In this document: positions 18,915 to 25,992 of the stretch, piece by piece
Numbering within the stretch: position 1 is the first letter of the stretch
How the letters are laid out: each line of letters begins with the position of its first letter
DNA from: Sphingobacteriaceae bacterium
Lineage (GTDB): Bacteria; Bacteroidota; Bacteroidia; B-17B0; Aurantibacillaceae
DNA: 64,000 nucleotides
Direction of reading: 5' to 3'
NCBI GenBank assembly: GCA_002319075.1
Contig: NVQB01000001.1
Coordinates: 5,022,001 to 5,086,000 of the forward strand
Program-made: the position numbers and the translations under genes
Notes under the pieces: model-generated
Database searches by the model: none
What the model was told of the DNA's origin: nothing
What the model saw: only the letters and a program-made list of their open reading frames with translations

Positions 18915-19526
18915 TTATTCAATCTCTATAAGATATGGTGCTACCATAAATTTGTGAATCAACTTCTCTACCTTTTCATTTAATTCGGTTGTAAAAACCA
19001 GGTGTTGACATTTGGGCAGACTGGAAGTAAGGCGATCTACCTGGCCCTGCCATGAATGTTTAATCATCAGTTCAGGATCATCCATAACAAACAATTTCAG
19101 CTTATTAAGGTTAATGCTGCTGGCAAAATAAAGATCGAGAAGCCTTTTTGGAGTACCTATCAAAATATCGGTGCCTTCGTAAATCTCGGCATTTTGAGCA
19201 TCTATTTTGCCATCTTCGAAAGCTGCGTTTACTCTAAGATCTGTACCACGGGTAAATGACTTTAATTGCTCCAACAAGGTTTTTCCAGTCTCGTTACTCC
19301 CGGCCAGAATCAATACTTTAGGCACATCATCGATGGCACGTTGCAATTTATGAATGGAGGCAATGCTCACGAGTGTACTTTTGCCGGAGCCTTCAGGAGC
19401 CACAAAAATAACATCGCCGCCTGAATTAATTTTCGGAAGTCCTTGTTCCTGCAATGGAGTAGGGGTTTCCAATTTATTTTCTACAAGTGTGGTATAGAAT
19501 CTCTTATTTAATTTTTCTTTGAACAT
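18915..19526 (-). CDS. short DEAD-box-like ATPase domain with altered motif II
   Basis: 203 residues that match only the first RecA-like domain of RhlE-type RNA helicases: Q-motif region (PTPLQEQGLPKINSGGDV), Walker A (APEGSGKST) and motif Ib-like GTPKRLLD. Motif II is DDPE rather than DEAD, and the SAT motif is TTE. The second RecA domain is absent, and the protein ends at a normal stop. It may be a helicase relic that binds but does not unwind RNA, or an accessory factor. The ATG at 19526 was taken because it clears the upstream gene by 16 nt; an earlier start would overlap it. Co-directional with the response regulator upstream. Confidence 0.8.
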   Translation of the reverse strand: MFKEKLNKRFYTTLVENKLETPTPLQEQGLPKINSGGDVIFVAPEGSGKSTLVSIASIHKLQRAIDDVPKVLILAGSNETGKTLLEQLKSFTRGTDLRVNAAFEDGKIDAQNAEIYEGTDILIGTPKRLLDLYFASSINLNKLKLFVMDDPELMIKHSWQGQVDRLTSSLPKCQHLVFTTELNEKVEKLIHKFMVAPYLIEIE

Positions 19527-19542
19527 CAGTCGTGCAAAGATA

Positions 19543-20241
19543 TTAACTATTTGCGATAAACTTATACCCAACGCCTCTTATAGAGTGAAAGTGTTTGGGT
19601 TCTTTTGGATTTTCTTCAAAATATTTCCGAAAATTGAGTATGTAATTGTCAATTGTTCTGGAGGATGCATTTTCATTAACGTCCCAAAGCTTTTCTATAA
19701 TTTCATCGCGGGAAATAACTTTGTTAGGCTCGGAAGTAAGAAGCTCAAGAAGTCCTATTTCACGTTTGGACAAATTTTGTTTATCGCCCCTGATATCCAC
19801 AATTTCGTAGGTTTGAAAATTAATACTACAGCTTGCAAAACTAAATACAGTGTCTACTTCCTTCTGAGTTCTTTTTAATAAATTACTTATGCGAAGTAAA
19901 AGTTCCTCAAGATCAAAGGGTTTGGTAATGTAGTCGTCGGCGCCTAATTTCAAGCCTCCAATTTTATCTGCTGTTTGATTTTTTGCTGTTAAAAAAATAA
20001 CCGGAATCCCGGGTTCCATAATTTTAAACTCTTTGCAAAGGTCGAAGCCATTTATATCCGGAAGCATTACATCCAGCAAGACAAGATTTATATACGTTCT
20101 GTTTTTGGTAAAAAGCTTAAGCGCTTCATCTCCGGTTCGGGCCACTGTTACCAGATAATTTTCAAGTTTTAAATTCAATGCAAGGGTGTTTGCAAGATTT
20201 TCTTCGTCCTCTACTAGTAAGATATGATACTGACCTGTCAT
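19543..20241 (-). CDS. OmpR/PhoB-family response regulator
   Basis: A DNA-binding two-component regulator of 232 residues. The receiver domain (1-120) has the acidic pair E11/D12, the phosphoacceptor Asp57 (VLLDVMLPD), and Lys107 (TKPFD). A winged-helix effector domain spans about 135-230 (LSKREIGLLELL, ASSRTIDNYILNFRKYFE, HSIRGVGYKF). No histidine kinase gene is adjacent, so it is an orphan in this window. It is probably co-transcribed with the helicase-like gene 16 nt downstream. Confidence 0.93.
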   Translation of the reverse strand: MTGQYHILLVEDEENLANTLALNLKLENYLVTVARTGDEALKLFTKNRTYINLVLLDVMLPDINGFDLCKEFKIMEPGIPVIFLTAKNQTADKIGGLKLGADDYITKPFDLEELLLRISNLLKRTQKEVDTVFSFASCSINFQTYEIVDIRGDKQNLSKREIGLLELLTSEPNKVISRDEIIEKLWDVNENASSRTIDNYILNFRKYFEENPKEPKHFHSIRGVGYKFIANS

Positions 20242-20320
20242 TAATTTCTAAAAGTAATGGGATAAGGCTTTATTAGTACATATCTTTATAAAATTAAATC
20301 ACCAATTACCTGTTAACTAA

Positions 20321-20789
20321 GTGAACGAGGCACCAATAAAAATATACACAGATGGCAGCTGTCACACACAATTGCTTTGCGGTGCATGGGCAGCCATTGT
20401 TTTTATCGGCAACGAAAAAATTATTTTGAAGGGTGAAGAAGCGCAAACTACGCATAACCGGATGGAATTACTGGCAGTGATAAAAGCTGTAGATTATCTT
20501 GACCAAAGAGCGTTTCAAAATTCAAAGGTGGAAATATGCTCTGATAGCCAATATGTTGTGAATCTTTTAGTTCGCAAAGAAAAATTAAAACAAAAAAAAA
20601 TTTATAACCAATAAAGGTACCCCGATTCAAAACGTAGATCTGGTTACAAGGTTAATTCAACAGATAGAAACACACGATTTAAATTTTTTTAAAATTAAAG
20701 CGCATCAAAAAGATGGCGACGAAATAAACCGCGAAGTAGATCTTATAGTTAGAAAACAAGTTAGAAAATCTGTATTAAATTATGACTAA
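20321..20789 (+). pseudogene. rnhA: ribonuclease HI, reading frame interrupted at an A9 tract
   Basis: RNase HI cleaves RNA in RNA-DNA hybrids. Frame 1 from the GTG at 20321 gives 97 residues containing three of the four catalytic acids: Asp in IYTDGSC, Glu in NRMELLAV and Asp in CSDSQYVV. It then runs into a stop after an A9 run (20593-20601). Reading one base fewer in the run gives a continuous ~155-residue RNase HI with the missing half (FITNKGTPIQNVDLV, KIKAHQKDGDEINREVD), including the fourth catalytic Asp, ending at 20789. This is a +1 insertion in a homopolymer, a sequencing error, or a slippage-corrected gene. The conserved downstream frame argues that decay, if real, is recent. Confidence 0.85.
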
Positions 20790-21000
20790 TCCAGCGTCTA
20801 AAGACCCTTTACATGGAAAAACACTGCAAATGATCTTAGAACATTTGGTAAACTATTACGGTTGGGATCATCTAGGCTTAAAAATAAACATCCGGTGTTT
20901 TAATGAAAATCCAAGTATAAAATCGAGCCTGACTTTTTTACGAAAAACACCCTGGGCGAGGAAAAAAGTGGAAGACTTGTATATAAGTCTTGTCGCTTAA
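20782..21000 (+). CDS. VF530 family (DUF2132) DNA-binding-like protein
   Basis: A 72-residue protein with the family's diagnostic sequence: [40 protein letters not shown] and [16 protein letters not shown]. The family has a small DNA-binding-like helical fold and no firmly established role. Its ATG overlaps the last 8 nt of the RNase HI coding sequence in the restored frame, so the two are translationally coupled. Confidence 0.9.
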   Translation: MTNPASKDPLHGKTLQMILEHLVNYYGWDHLGLKINIRCFNENPSIKSSLTFLRKTPWARKKVEDLYISLVA

Positions 21001-21007
21001 AATGAAA

Positions 21008-21040
21008 AACCGCCTTCCTCATTTGCAGCTGAAAGCGGTT
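21008..21040 (-). terminator. hairpin, possible minus-strand terminator
   Basis: AACCGCCTTC pairs with GAAAGCGGTT (one G-U pair). On the minus strand the stem is followed by TTTTTC. It could terminate the minus-strand ORF ending at 21192. Its arm sequence reappears in the hairpin at 21532-21555. Confidence 0.4.
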
Positions 21041-21191
21041 AACCAATCTATATCTGAAAAACTGAACTACCAAAACAGCCTTTCAACGTTACAAAATTAC
21101 GCTTCCAGAGAACAATAGAAATTATGCAAATGTTATCAAACTGAAAAGTTTAATCCATTTCATAAAATAAAAAAATAAATTTCAGTTCAAA

Positions 21192-21440
21192 CTATCTGAT
21201 GCGTTTAACGAAATCAGGACAACAGTAGCTCACAATTTCAGCTTTGGGATCGCCATTTAAAACAGCATACATTCTAATCTTATTCGGACTGCTAGGGTGC
21301 TTTCGGCATTTTCTTTTACCGATAAGTTTTTTTAAATGATTACAGGTGAACTGAGCAACTTCGTTGGAATGGGAAATTGCATTTGAATCCGCGGTGTTGT
21401 TACCGTCTTGTTCAAGTAACTTTAGGTCGAATCGTATCAT
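21192..21440 (-). CDS. hypothetical Cys/His-containing small protein
   Basis: An 82-residue unrecognised protein. It carries TCNH and CRKH pairs (around residues 32-47) and a late CC (around 73-74), which could bind a metal; otherwise it is Lys-rich. No signal peptide or membrane segment. It is flanked by hairpins on both sides and lies in a gene-poor stretch, so it may be a small conserved regulator or a chance frame. Confidence 0.5.
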   Translation of the reverse strand: MIRFDLKLLEQDGNNTADSNAISHSNEVAQFTCNHLKKLIGKRKCRKHPSSPNKIRMYAVLNGDPKAEIVSYCCPDFVKRIR

Positions 21441-21531
21441 ATTTCACAATTTTAAGATTATAGTAAATATAGAACTTTTTTCAATTAGTTCACGATTTAA
21501 GCCGGCGGCTTGTAAAGGGAAGGTAAAAGTA

Positions 21532-21555
21532 AACCGCTCCAGTATGAGAGCGGTT
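21532..21555. repeat. hairpin with AACCGCTC arms
   Basis: Perfect stem AACCGCTC / GAGCGGTT with an 8-nt loop. It shares the AACCGC arm with the hairpin at 21008-21040. It lacks a clear T-tract, so its role is uncertain. Confidence 0.45.
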
Positions 21556-21684
21556 CAGATGAATAAATCTAACACACTTTTTAAATTCATCTTTCTAAAA
21601 GTAAAAGATTAAAAATAGAAACAAATCACTCTTTGGGGGGAAATGAGTGAACGGAAATTCAGATCAAAATTAAGTTCCAGAGTT

Positions 21685-21861
21685 TTAATAGTCCCAGGAA
21701 TCGTTTGTCTTTTTTAAAAAGCCAGACTCTTTTTTTAACTGGCTTTCGAAGAGGGGTGATTTTTTAACTGTCGCTAATTTAACAGTCTTACGAACAAAAT
21801 TAGTAGGACTTTTCTTAGCTGAGTTGCTGTCCGATTTCGGAGAATTCCCTTGTTTATTCAT
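21685..21861 (-). CDS. small Lys/Ser-rich hypothetical protein
   Basis: A 58-codon frame with ATG at 21861, encoding MNKQGNSPKSDSNSAKKS..., strongly basic, with no signal peptide or membrane segment and ending TNDSWDY. It is unrecognised. It fills an otherwise empty 740-nt gap between the small Cys/His ORF and the repeat-bounded block. Possibly a small nucleic-acid-binding protein; coding is uncertain. Confidence 0.4.
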   Translation of the reverse strand: MNKQGNSPKSDSNSAKKSPTNFVRKTVKLATVKKSPLFESQLKKESGFLKKTNDSWDY

Positions 21862-22008
21862 TTTATAAAATTAATTCAAATAAGAGGGCAAAGCTAGTTT
21901 TTTAACCTTTAATAGTATGTGTTAAAACTGCTATGTCGCGTTTTACCAATATTGGTATTTCCCGTTAAATCAGGCTATTCAACCCATCTATTTTGAAATA
22001 TAATTTAC

Positions 22009-22023
22009 ATTATGTTAAATAGA
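22009..22023 (+). repeat. direct repeat, left copy
   Basis: ATTATGTTAAATAGA, identical to the copy at 23370-23384. The sequence to the left differs between the copies. Confidence 0.8.
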
Positions 22024-22184
22024 CCCTCACCACGCACCTGTGTTTCGCGCTTCGTATCGTCCTATAATATTAGCAGCACCTGCGGTGCAGACGTTGGAGA
22101 GATCGAGTAAATATAAAGCCTATAATTTTACGTTTGGTATAACAGAATACGTTATACTACTTTTTACTTTACTGTCTCTATATT

Positions 22185-22379
22185 CTATTGGGCTTTGTTT
22201 TTTCTTTGATAAATAAAAACTGATAAACTAAACCAGAAAACCGTAAAGCCAAATAGCGCATCAAAAATATCTATTAAATTCCAGCTTCTAAAATACCCGA
22301 TAATGGTGAAAAAAGATAAAACAAATACCGCGTATAAGTTTGCTAAGATTGGAACTACATTATCTTTATTCTTCTCCAT
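22185..22379 (-). CDS. small two-helix membrane protein
   Basis: 64 residues from ATG 22379 (MEKNKDNVVPILANLYAVF...). The frame is open 22 codons further upstream, to 22445. Two hydrophobic helices (about 10-28 and 38-58) are separated by a short polar turn, with a basic C-terminus (YQRKNKAQ). No known family recognised. It lies inside the repeat-bounded block, which often carries small genes of unknown or defence-like function in this phylum; no such function can be shown here. Confidence 0.5.
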   Translation of the reverse strand: MEKNKDNVVPILANLYAVFVLSFFTIIGYFRSWNLIDIFDALFGFTVFWFSLSVFIYQRKNKAQ

Positions 22380-22599
22380 TTCTCTTCCGTCGGCTTTGTC
22401 TTTTATGCTTATTAAAATTAAATTGAAAAAAGAAATGGATGACACATACGATGCTAAGTACCAACATCAAAACCCTTTTTAAATAAATAAAGGTCTAAAT
22501 ACCAAAATGGAGTTAATAATATAACCCCAACAATTAAAGATTTTATATCTAAATGCAGTTTGCTAAACCCGTCAAATGAAAATCCCATTCAACGAATAT

Positions 22600-22745
22600 A
22601 CACAAAACCTCGGCTACATGGTAGCCTCGCCCACCCACCGCCCAAGTATTTGGGCGCACCCTTCGGGACGGGCTTTACGTTTCAATTCCTCGCTTCGCTG
22701 CGGGATTTTCACTCCAATCCCTTGCGCTACCAAATGAAACGAAGC
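22600..22745. repeat. cluster of GC-rich palindromic repeats
   Basis: The gene-free stretch 22446-22758 contains several perfect hairpins in its second half: GGCTAC-atg-GTAGCC (22612-22626), CGCCCAA-gtat-TTGGGCG (22639-22656), CCC-ttc-GGG (near 22660) and GCTTCGCTGC (near 22690). Composition is markedly richer in G+C than the surroundings. No coding sequence seems credible across it. It resembles dispersed intergenic palindromic repeats of Bacteroidota genomes. The first part, 22446-22599, is AT-rich with nothing recognisable. Confidence 0.6.
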
Positions 22746-22758
22746 TGGCTATTAAAAC

Positions 22759-23220
22759 TTATCGACGCACTTTTTCCAGTGAATCTCGCAACTCAAGAAC
22801 TCGTTGACGCGCGTAAAGTTCAGTTATTTTGGCTTTGGCTTCAAGCAATTCTTTGTCTAATGTTGATGTCTTATAGTATGGGTAAATTGTAGCCAGTACT
22901 GCAAGAATTGAAATAAATATGGGAACTATTTGAAATACTTGCCTTTGAATAACAGTATCTCCACGCATCCAATAAATTCTAAATCGCTGAAAAATATTGA
23001 GCTGTGCGTAAAGAAATCCATGTATCCCTTCCACATCAAAACTGAAATTTGGTTTTTTTTCGCTACTAAGCCTCTTTGCCAGCTTGATATAATTAGGATC
23101 ATAAGTATAGTCATAAAAAGCAAATATTCCATATTCATTGTATATTACTCTTTCTTTCGTTATATCAATTGTAATATCGTATCTATCAGATCCGTTAATC
23201 CTGAAAACCTTTACTAGCAT
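22759..23220 (-). CDS. hypothetical membrane-anchored protein with C-terminal coiled coil
   Basis: 153 residues from ATG 23220. The upstream extension of this frame runs through the hairpin repeat and is unlikely to be coding. The N-terminal soluble part is rich in Tyr/Phe/Lys (YDITIDITKERVIYNEYG). There is one transmembrane helix at about 103-122 (IVPIFISILAVLATIYPYY) and then a charged helical tail likely to form a coiled coil (KELLEAKAKITELYARQR). Unrecognised family. It occupies the right half of the repeat-bounded block. Confidence 0.6.
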   Translation of the reverse strand: MLVKVFRINGSDRYDITIDITKERVIYNEYGIFAFYDYTYDPNYIKLAKRLSSEKKPNFSFDVEGIHGFLYAQLNIFQRFRIYWMRGDTVIQRQVFQIVPIFISILAVLATIYPYYKTSTLDKELLEAKAKITELYARQRVLELRDSLEKVRR

Positions 23221-23317
23221 ATTCCAAATATAACCAATTCCCGTTACCCTAAACCCGTCCCCCAATACGTACCTTCGCCTCTCACGCACAACCAAAGCTA
23301 TTGAGACATAATGTGAT

Positions 23318-23364
23318 ATTATACGTTGCCTGTCGGCTTTCAGCTTCGACAGTCCCCGCATAAT
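23318..23364. repeat. attC-like imperfect hairpin next to right direct repeat
   Basis: The outer arms ATTATACG / CGCATAAT enclose unpaired TTGC / TCCC, then inner arms CTGTCGGCT / AGC-TT-CGACAG with a two-base bulge on one side. This layout of two stem boxes, an internal loop and extrahelical bases resembles integron attC sites. The classical GTTRRRY core is not clearly present. Confidence 0.45.
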
Positions 23365-23369
23365 ACCCG

Positions 23370-23384
23370 ATTATGTTAAATAGA
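23370..23384 (+). repeat. direct repeat, right copy
   Basis: ATTATGTTAAATAGA, identical to the copy at 22009-22023 and 6 nt beyond the attC-like hairpin. Confidence 0.8.
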
Positions 23385-23546
23385 ATTAAGCAATATGCAC
23401 ACTTTTACTATTCGTGACTGAGGCCAAAAGCACTTACACTATGATCTAATTAGAGAGATTTTAGAATAAAAGCTAATAACAATTAAAGCTTTAAACAAAT
23501 AAAGCCGTCTTGGAAGAGACAGCTGGATCAGTAAGGCAAATAATGC

Positions 23547-23672
23547 TTAAAGAGATGTTTTATGGTTCTGCTCTACTTTACCGTATGCAGGACATCTTTC
23601 ATGGCTTTTGCAAGAAGATAAAGAAATGGAAACTACAAAAGCTATAAGGGTGATAGAAATTATTTTTTTCAT
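23547..23672 (-). CDS. 41-residue lipoprotein
   Basis: A short but convincing lipoprotein. ATG 23672 is followed by MKKIISITLIAFVVSISLSSC, an ideal lipoprotein signal with Cys21, then a 20-residue mature part containing CPAYGKV. Tiny lipoproteins ending in a CPAYG motif are recurrent in Bacteroidota and their function is unknown. It lies between the repeat-bounded block and ung, divergent from ung. Confidence 0.65.
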   Translation of the reverse strand: MKKIISITLIAFVVSISLSSCKSHERCPAYGKVEQNHKTSL

Positions 23673-23763
23673 GCTTAGTATATATTTTATAAAGATAACT
23701 ATTTACTTTCGTTTTTGTATATTAAAAACTTAATTTAACCTTAGTTTTATTAACAACATTTTG

Positions 23764-24438
23764 ATGCCACTAAAAACGCTGAATGACGATTGGAGAGAAT
23801 TACTTAAACATGAATTTGAACAACCATATTTTTCCAGCTTAATTGAATCCGTAAGTCGGGCTTATAAAACCTCAGTTGTTTATCCACCCGCTGAATTGGT
23901 TTTTAACGCGTTGCAGCTTTGCTCCTTTCAGCAAACAAAAGCCGTAATCATTGGACAAGATCCTTATCATGGCTATGGTCAGGCAAATGGGTTAAGTTTT
24001 TCGGTGAACGATGGAATGCGCAAGCCCCCCAGCCTCCAAAACATTTTCAAAGAACTTCAATCGGATATTCCTGGATTTCAAATTCCTGAATCAGGGAATC
24101 TGGAAGCATGGTCAAAACAAGGTGTTTTGATGTTAAATGCTGTATTAACGGTTGAAGAAGCGAAACCTGGAAGTCACAAAGCGTTTGGTTGGGTACTCTT
24201 TACCAATGCATTGATAAAATTAATAAGCGATAAAAAAGAAAAGGTTGTTTTCTTATTGTGGGGAAATTATGCCATTACCAAGTCGGAATTAATTGATTCA
24301 ACCAAACATTTGGTTCTAACGGCAGCGCATCCGTCACCGCTGGCAAGAGGTAAGTTTTTTGGAAGTAAACATTTTAGTAAAACAAATACCTACCTGATAG
24401 AGAATCAATTAAAGCCTATCAATTGGTTTTTAACTTAA
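23764..24438 (+). CDS. ung: uracil-DNA glycosylase, family 1
   Basis: Removes uracil from DNA in base-excision repair. 224 residues from ATG 23764 (a TTG codon directly precedes it). It has the catalytic water-activating motif GQDPYHG with Asp66, the PPSLQNIFKEL element, the uracil-binding LLWGNYA segment and the DNA-intercalation loop HPSPLARGKFFG. Length matches the family. Its last 20 nt overlap the convergent YwqK-like gene. Confidence 0.97.
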   Translation: MPLKTLNDDWRELLKHEFEQPYFSSLIESVSRAYKTSVVYPPAELVFNALQLCSFQQTKAVIIGQDPYHGYGQANGLSFSVNDGMRKPPSLQNIFKELQSDIPGFQIPESGNLEAWSKQGVLMLNAVLTVEEAKPGSHKAFGWVLFTNALIKLISDKKEKVVFLLWGNYAITKSELIDSTKHLVLTAAHPSPLARGKFFGSKHFSKTNTYLIENQLKPINWFLT

Positions 24439-25150
24439 GCTTGAATTTTTCACTATGTTTCTTTTTACCGCTGCTTTCGTAGGTAGACCAGGTCCCGGTT
24501 TTTAAGTACTCACGAGTTTTTGGAAGGTAAACCAATTCGCCATCTTCTTTTACCTGGCCGTTGGGATAAAATGTTTTATGAGAATATTTTTTACCTTCTT
24601 TGTCCAGCATCACTAATTCAGACTGAGTTTCAGCATTTAAAAACCAATTACGCTTAGAAAAAACACTTTGTTGTTCTTTATCGTACTCGATGTTATTTTT
24701 GGGAAGGCCGTTGGGAAAAAAGTCAGTTAATTTTTTAGGCATTCCGCTGTAAAAAGCTATTTGATTTTTAATGCTACCGTTATCAAAATAGACATCGATG
24801 TTGCAATTTAAGGAATCGGTGTAAGCTACATTGTGTTCGCATTGGCCGTTCTCATAAAAGTTTTTGAAAAGTACAAGGCGCCCATCCCGGTAATAACTTA
24901 TATGAAGTAATTGTCCGCTATCATAATATTCTTCGTTCCAGCCTTTTACTTCATAGCCATTCTTTTTTATAAGCGCGTAATCCTCTTTAAGGATCTTCAT
25001 CATTTTATTATAAATAAGAATGCCTTCAGTGCTATCTAGTACATGGGTTTGCGTGCTCCATAGCACATTTTCATTCGACCCGCTATCCTGCGCCTTTGAC
25101 ACATAGCTAATAATAAAAACTGAAAATAATATGAAACAGATCTTTTTCAA
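24419..25150 (-). CDS. exported YwqK/MORN-variant repeat protein
   Basis: 243 residues. The likely start is TTG (25150), which immediately gives a signal peptide (KKICFILFSVFIISYVSKAQ). The mature part has several MORN-variant repeats of the form YY-sGql-.-YY.dGrl (EEYYDSGQLLHISYYRDGR, FYENGQCEHNVAY, FFPNGLPKNNIEY, FYPNGQVKEDGEL). Such repeats are common in Bacteroidota exported proteins and in YwqK-like proteins; no specific function is known. Convergent with ung, with a 20-nt overlap of 3' ends. Confidence 0.8.
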   Translation of the reverse strand: MKKICFILFSVFIISYVSKAQDSGSNENVLWSTQTHVLDSTEGILIYNKMMKILKEDYALIKKNGYEVKGWNEEYYDSGQLLHISYYRDGRLVLFKNFYENGQCEHNVAYTDSLNCNIDVYFDNGSIKNQIAFYSGMPKKLTDFFPNGLPKNNIEYDKEQQSVFSKRNWFLNAETQSELVMLDKEGKKYSHKTFYPNGQVKEDGELVYLPKTREYLKTGTWSTYESSGKKKHSEKFKLKLKTN

Positions 25151-25183
25151 AAGGATAAGAAGTGATAAATATACTGAATTATT

Positions 25184-25630
25184 TTAATGCACTTTATACC
25201 TCATTTTTATATGAGGAATATCGTCTTCAAGATATTCTTCGCCTTCTTTAGTGAAGCCTAAATCGGTATAAAATTTAAGAAGATAAGCTTGTGCGGAAAT
25301 TACAATAGCTTGATTATTATATAATTCCAGTGTTTGTTTAATGCTATGCTTCATTAGTGATTTTCCAAGCCCTTGAGTTCTGAACTCTCTTTTCACGGCT
25401 ACTCTTCCAATGGAGGGTTCCTGATAAGAGGTTCCTGGAGGTAAAAGACGACTGTATCCGGCCAGCTGGTGATCACTAAAAAGCATTACATGAAACGAAG
25501 AAAGATCTTTGTCGTCTACATCCTGATAAGCGCAATTTTGTTCAACCACAAAAATATCACTTCGCAGTTTATAGATCTCAAAAAGCTCTTGAGTGGATAA
25601 CGATGTAAAGTCTTTTAGAATATAACGCAT
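25184..25630 (-). CDS. GNAT N-acetyltransferase, ElaA-like
   Basis: 148 residues from ATG 25630, which overlaps the preceding stop by one base (TAATG). It has the ElaA-type N-terminus (LYEIYKLRSDIFVVEQNCAYQDVDDKD-like, with RS.IFVVEQ.C.Y.DVD) and the acetyl-CoA-binding GNAT motif A (IGRVAVKREFRTQGLGKSLM). The substrate is unknown. Third gene of a coupled operon with the CoA-binding protein and the MFS transporter. Confidence 0.88.
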   Translation of the reverse strand: MRYILKDFTSLSTQELFEIYKLRSDIFVVEQNCAYQDVDDKDLSSFHVMLFSDHQLAGYSRLLPPGTSYQEPSIGRVAVKREFRTQGLGKSLMKHSIKQTLELYNNQAIVISAQAYLLKFYTDLGFTKEGEEYLEDDIPHIKMRYKVH

Positions 25631-25992
25631 TAGTATTGTCCTGTACTTAACATCACTAAAGTACAAGCTTCAATACATTCAATGCCTTTTTCAGTTGCTT
25701 GTTTTTCAAAATCAGAATTTTCAGTTCCTGGATTAAAGATAATTCTTTTCGGTTTAAGGCTTAAGATATAATCTATCCAAGCTCCTTGATTTTGAGGTCC
25801 CACGTATAGCGTAACTGTATCAATATCTTTTAGTTGAGGCTTGTCAGTTGAAATTGTTTCACCTTCAATATTCCCTTGGTGAATTCCTATTGGGTAAACG
25901 GGATGTCCGTATTTTTTTAAACGGCTGGTGGCCATGTATGCATAGCGCTCAGGTTTTGGAGAGGCTCCTATGATGGCGGTTGCTTTGCTCAT
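25630..25992 (-). CDS. CoA-binding domain protein (YccU-like)
   Basis: 120 residues forming a single Rossmann-type CoA_binding_2 domain: AIIGASPKPERYAYMA (nucleotide-binding loop), HPVYPIGIHQGNIEGE, DTVTLYVGP, IIFNPGTENSDFEKQA and IECIEACTLVMLSTGQY. Families of this size bind CoA; their cellular role is not settled. Both neighbours are joined by 1-nt TAATG overlaps, so the three genes are translated together. Confidence 0.9.
   Translation of the reverse strand: MSKATAIIGASPKPERYAYMATSRLKKYGHPVYPIGIHQGNIEGETISTDKPQLKDIDTVTLYVGPQNQGAWIDYILSLKPKRIIFNPGTENSDFEKQATEKGIECIEACTLVMLSTGQY

Larger units (their letters stand above)
22009..23384. mobile_element. repeat-bounded block, possible integron-like or other mobile cassette
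   Basis: Identical 15-bp direct repeats ATTATGTTAAATAGA occur at 22009-22023 and 23370-23384, giving a 1.36-kb unit. Inside are GC-rich hairpin-forming segments (about 22024-22115, 22600-22745, 23318-23364) unlike the AT-rich surroundings, and two small minus-strand membrane-protein genes. The hairpin beside the right repeat has a bulge and internal loop as in attC sites. No integrase or transposase is present, so transfer would need one acting in trans. The mobile nature is inference. Confidence 0.5.

Noticed and set aside
22560-22892. 110-codon plus-strand frame over the palindromic repeats
   Set aside because: It runs through the hairpin cluster and into the opposite strand of the coiled-coil membrane gene; the composition is that of the repeat.
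22009-23384. Classical insertion sequence or transposon
   Set aside because: No transposase gene or terminal inverted repeats were found; the repeats are direct, so a cassette or other recombination is the better, still unproven, reading.
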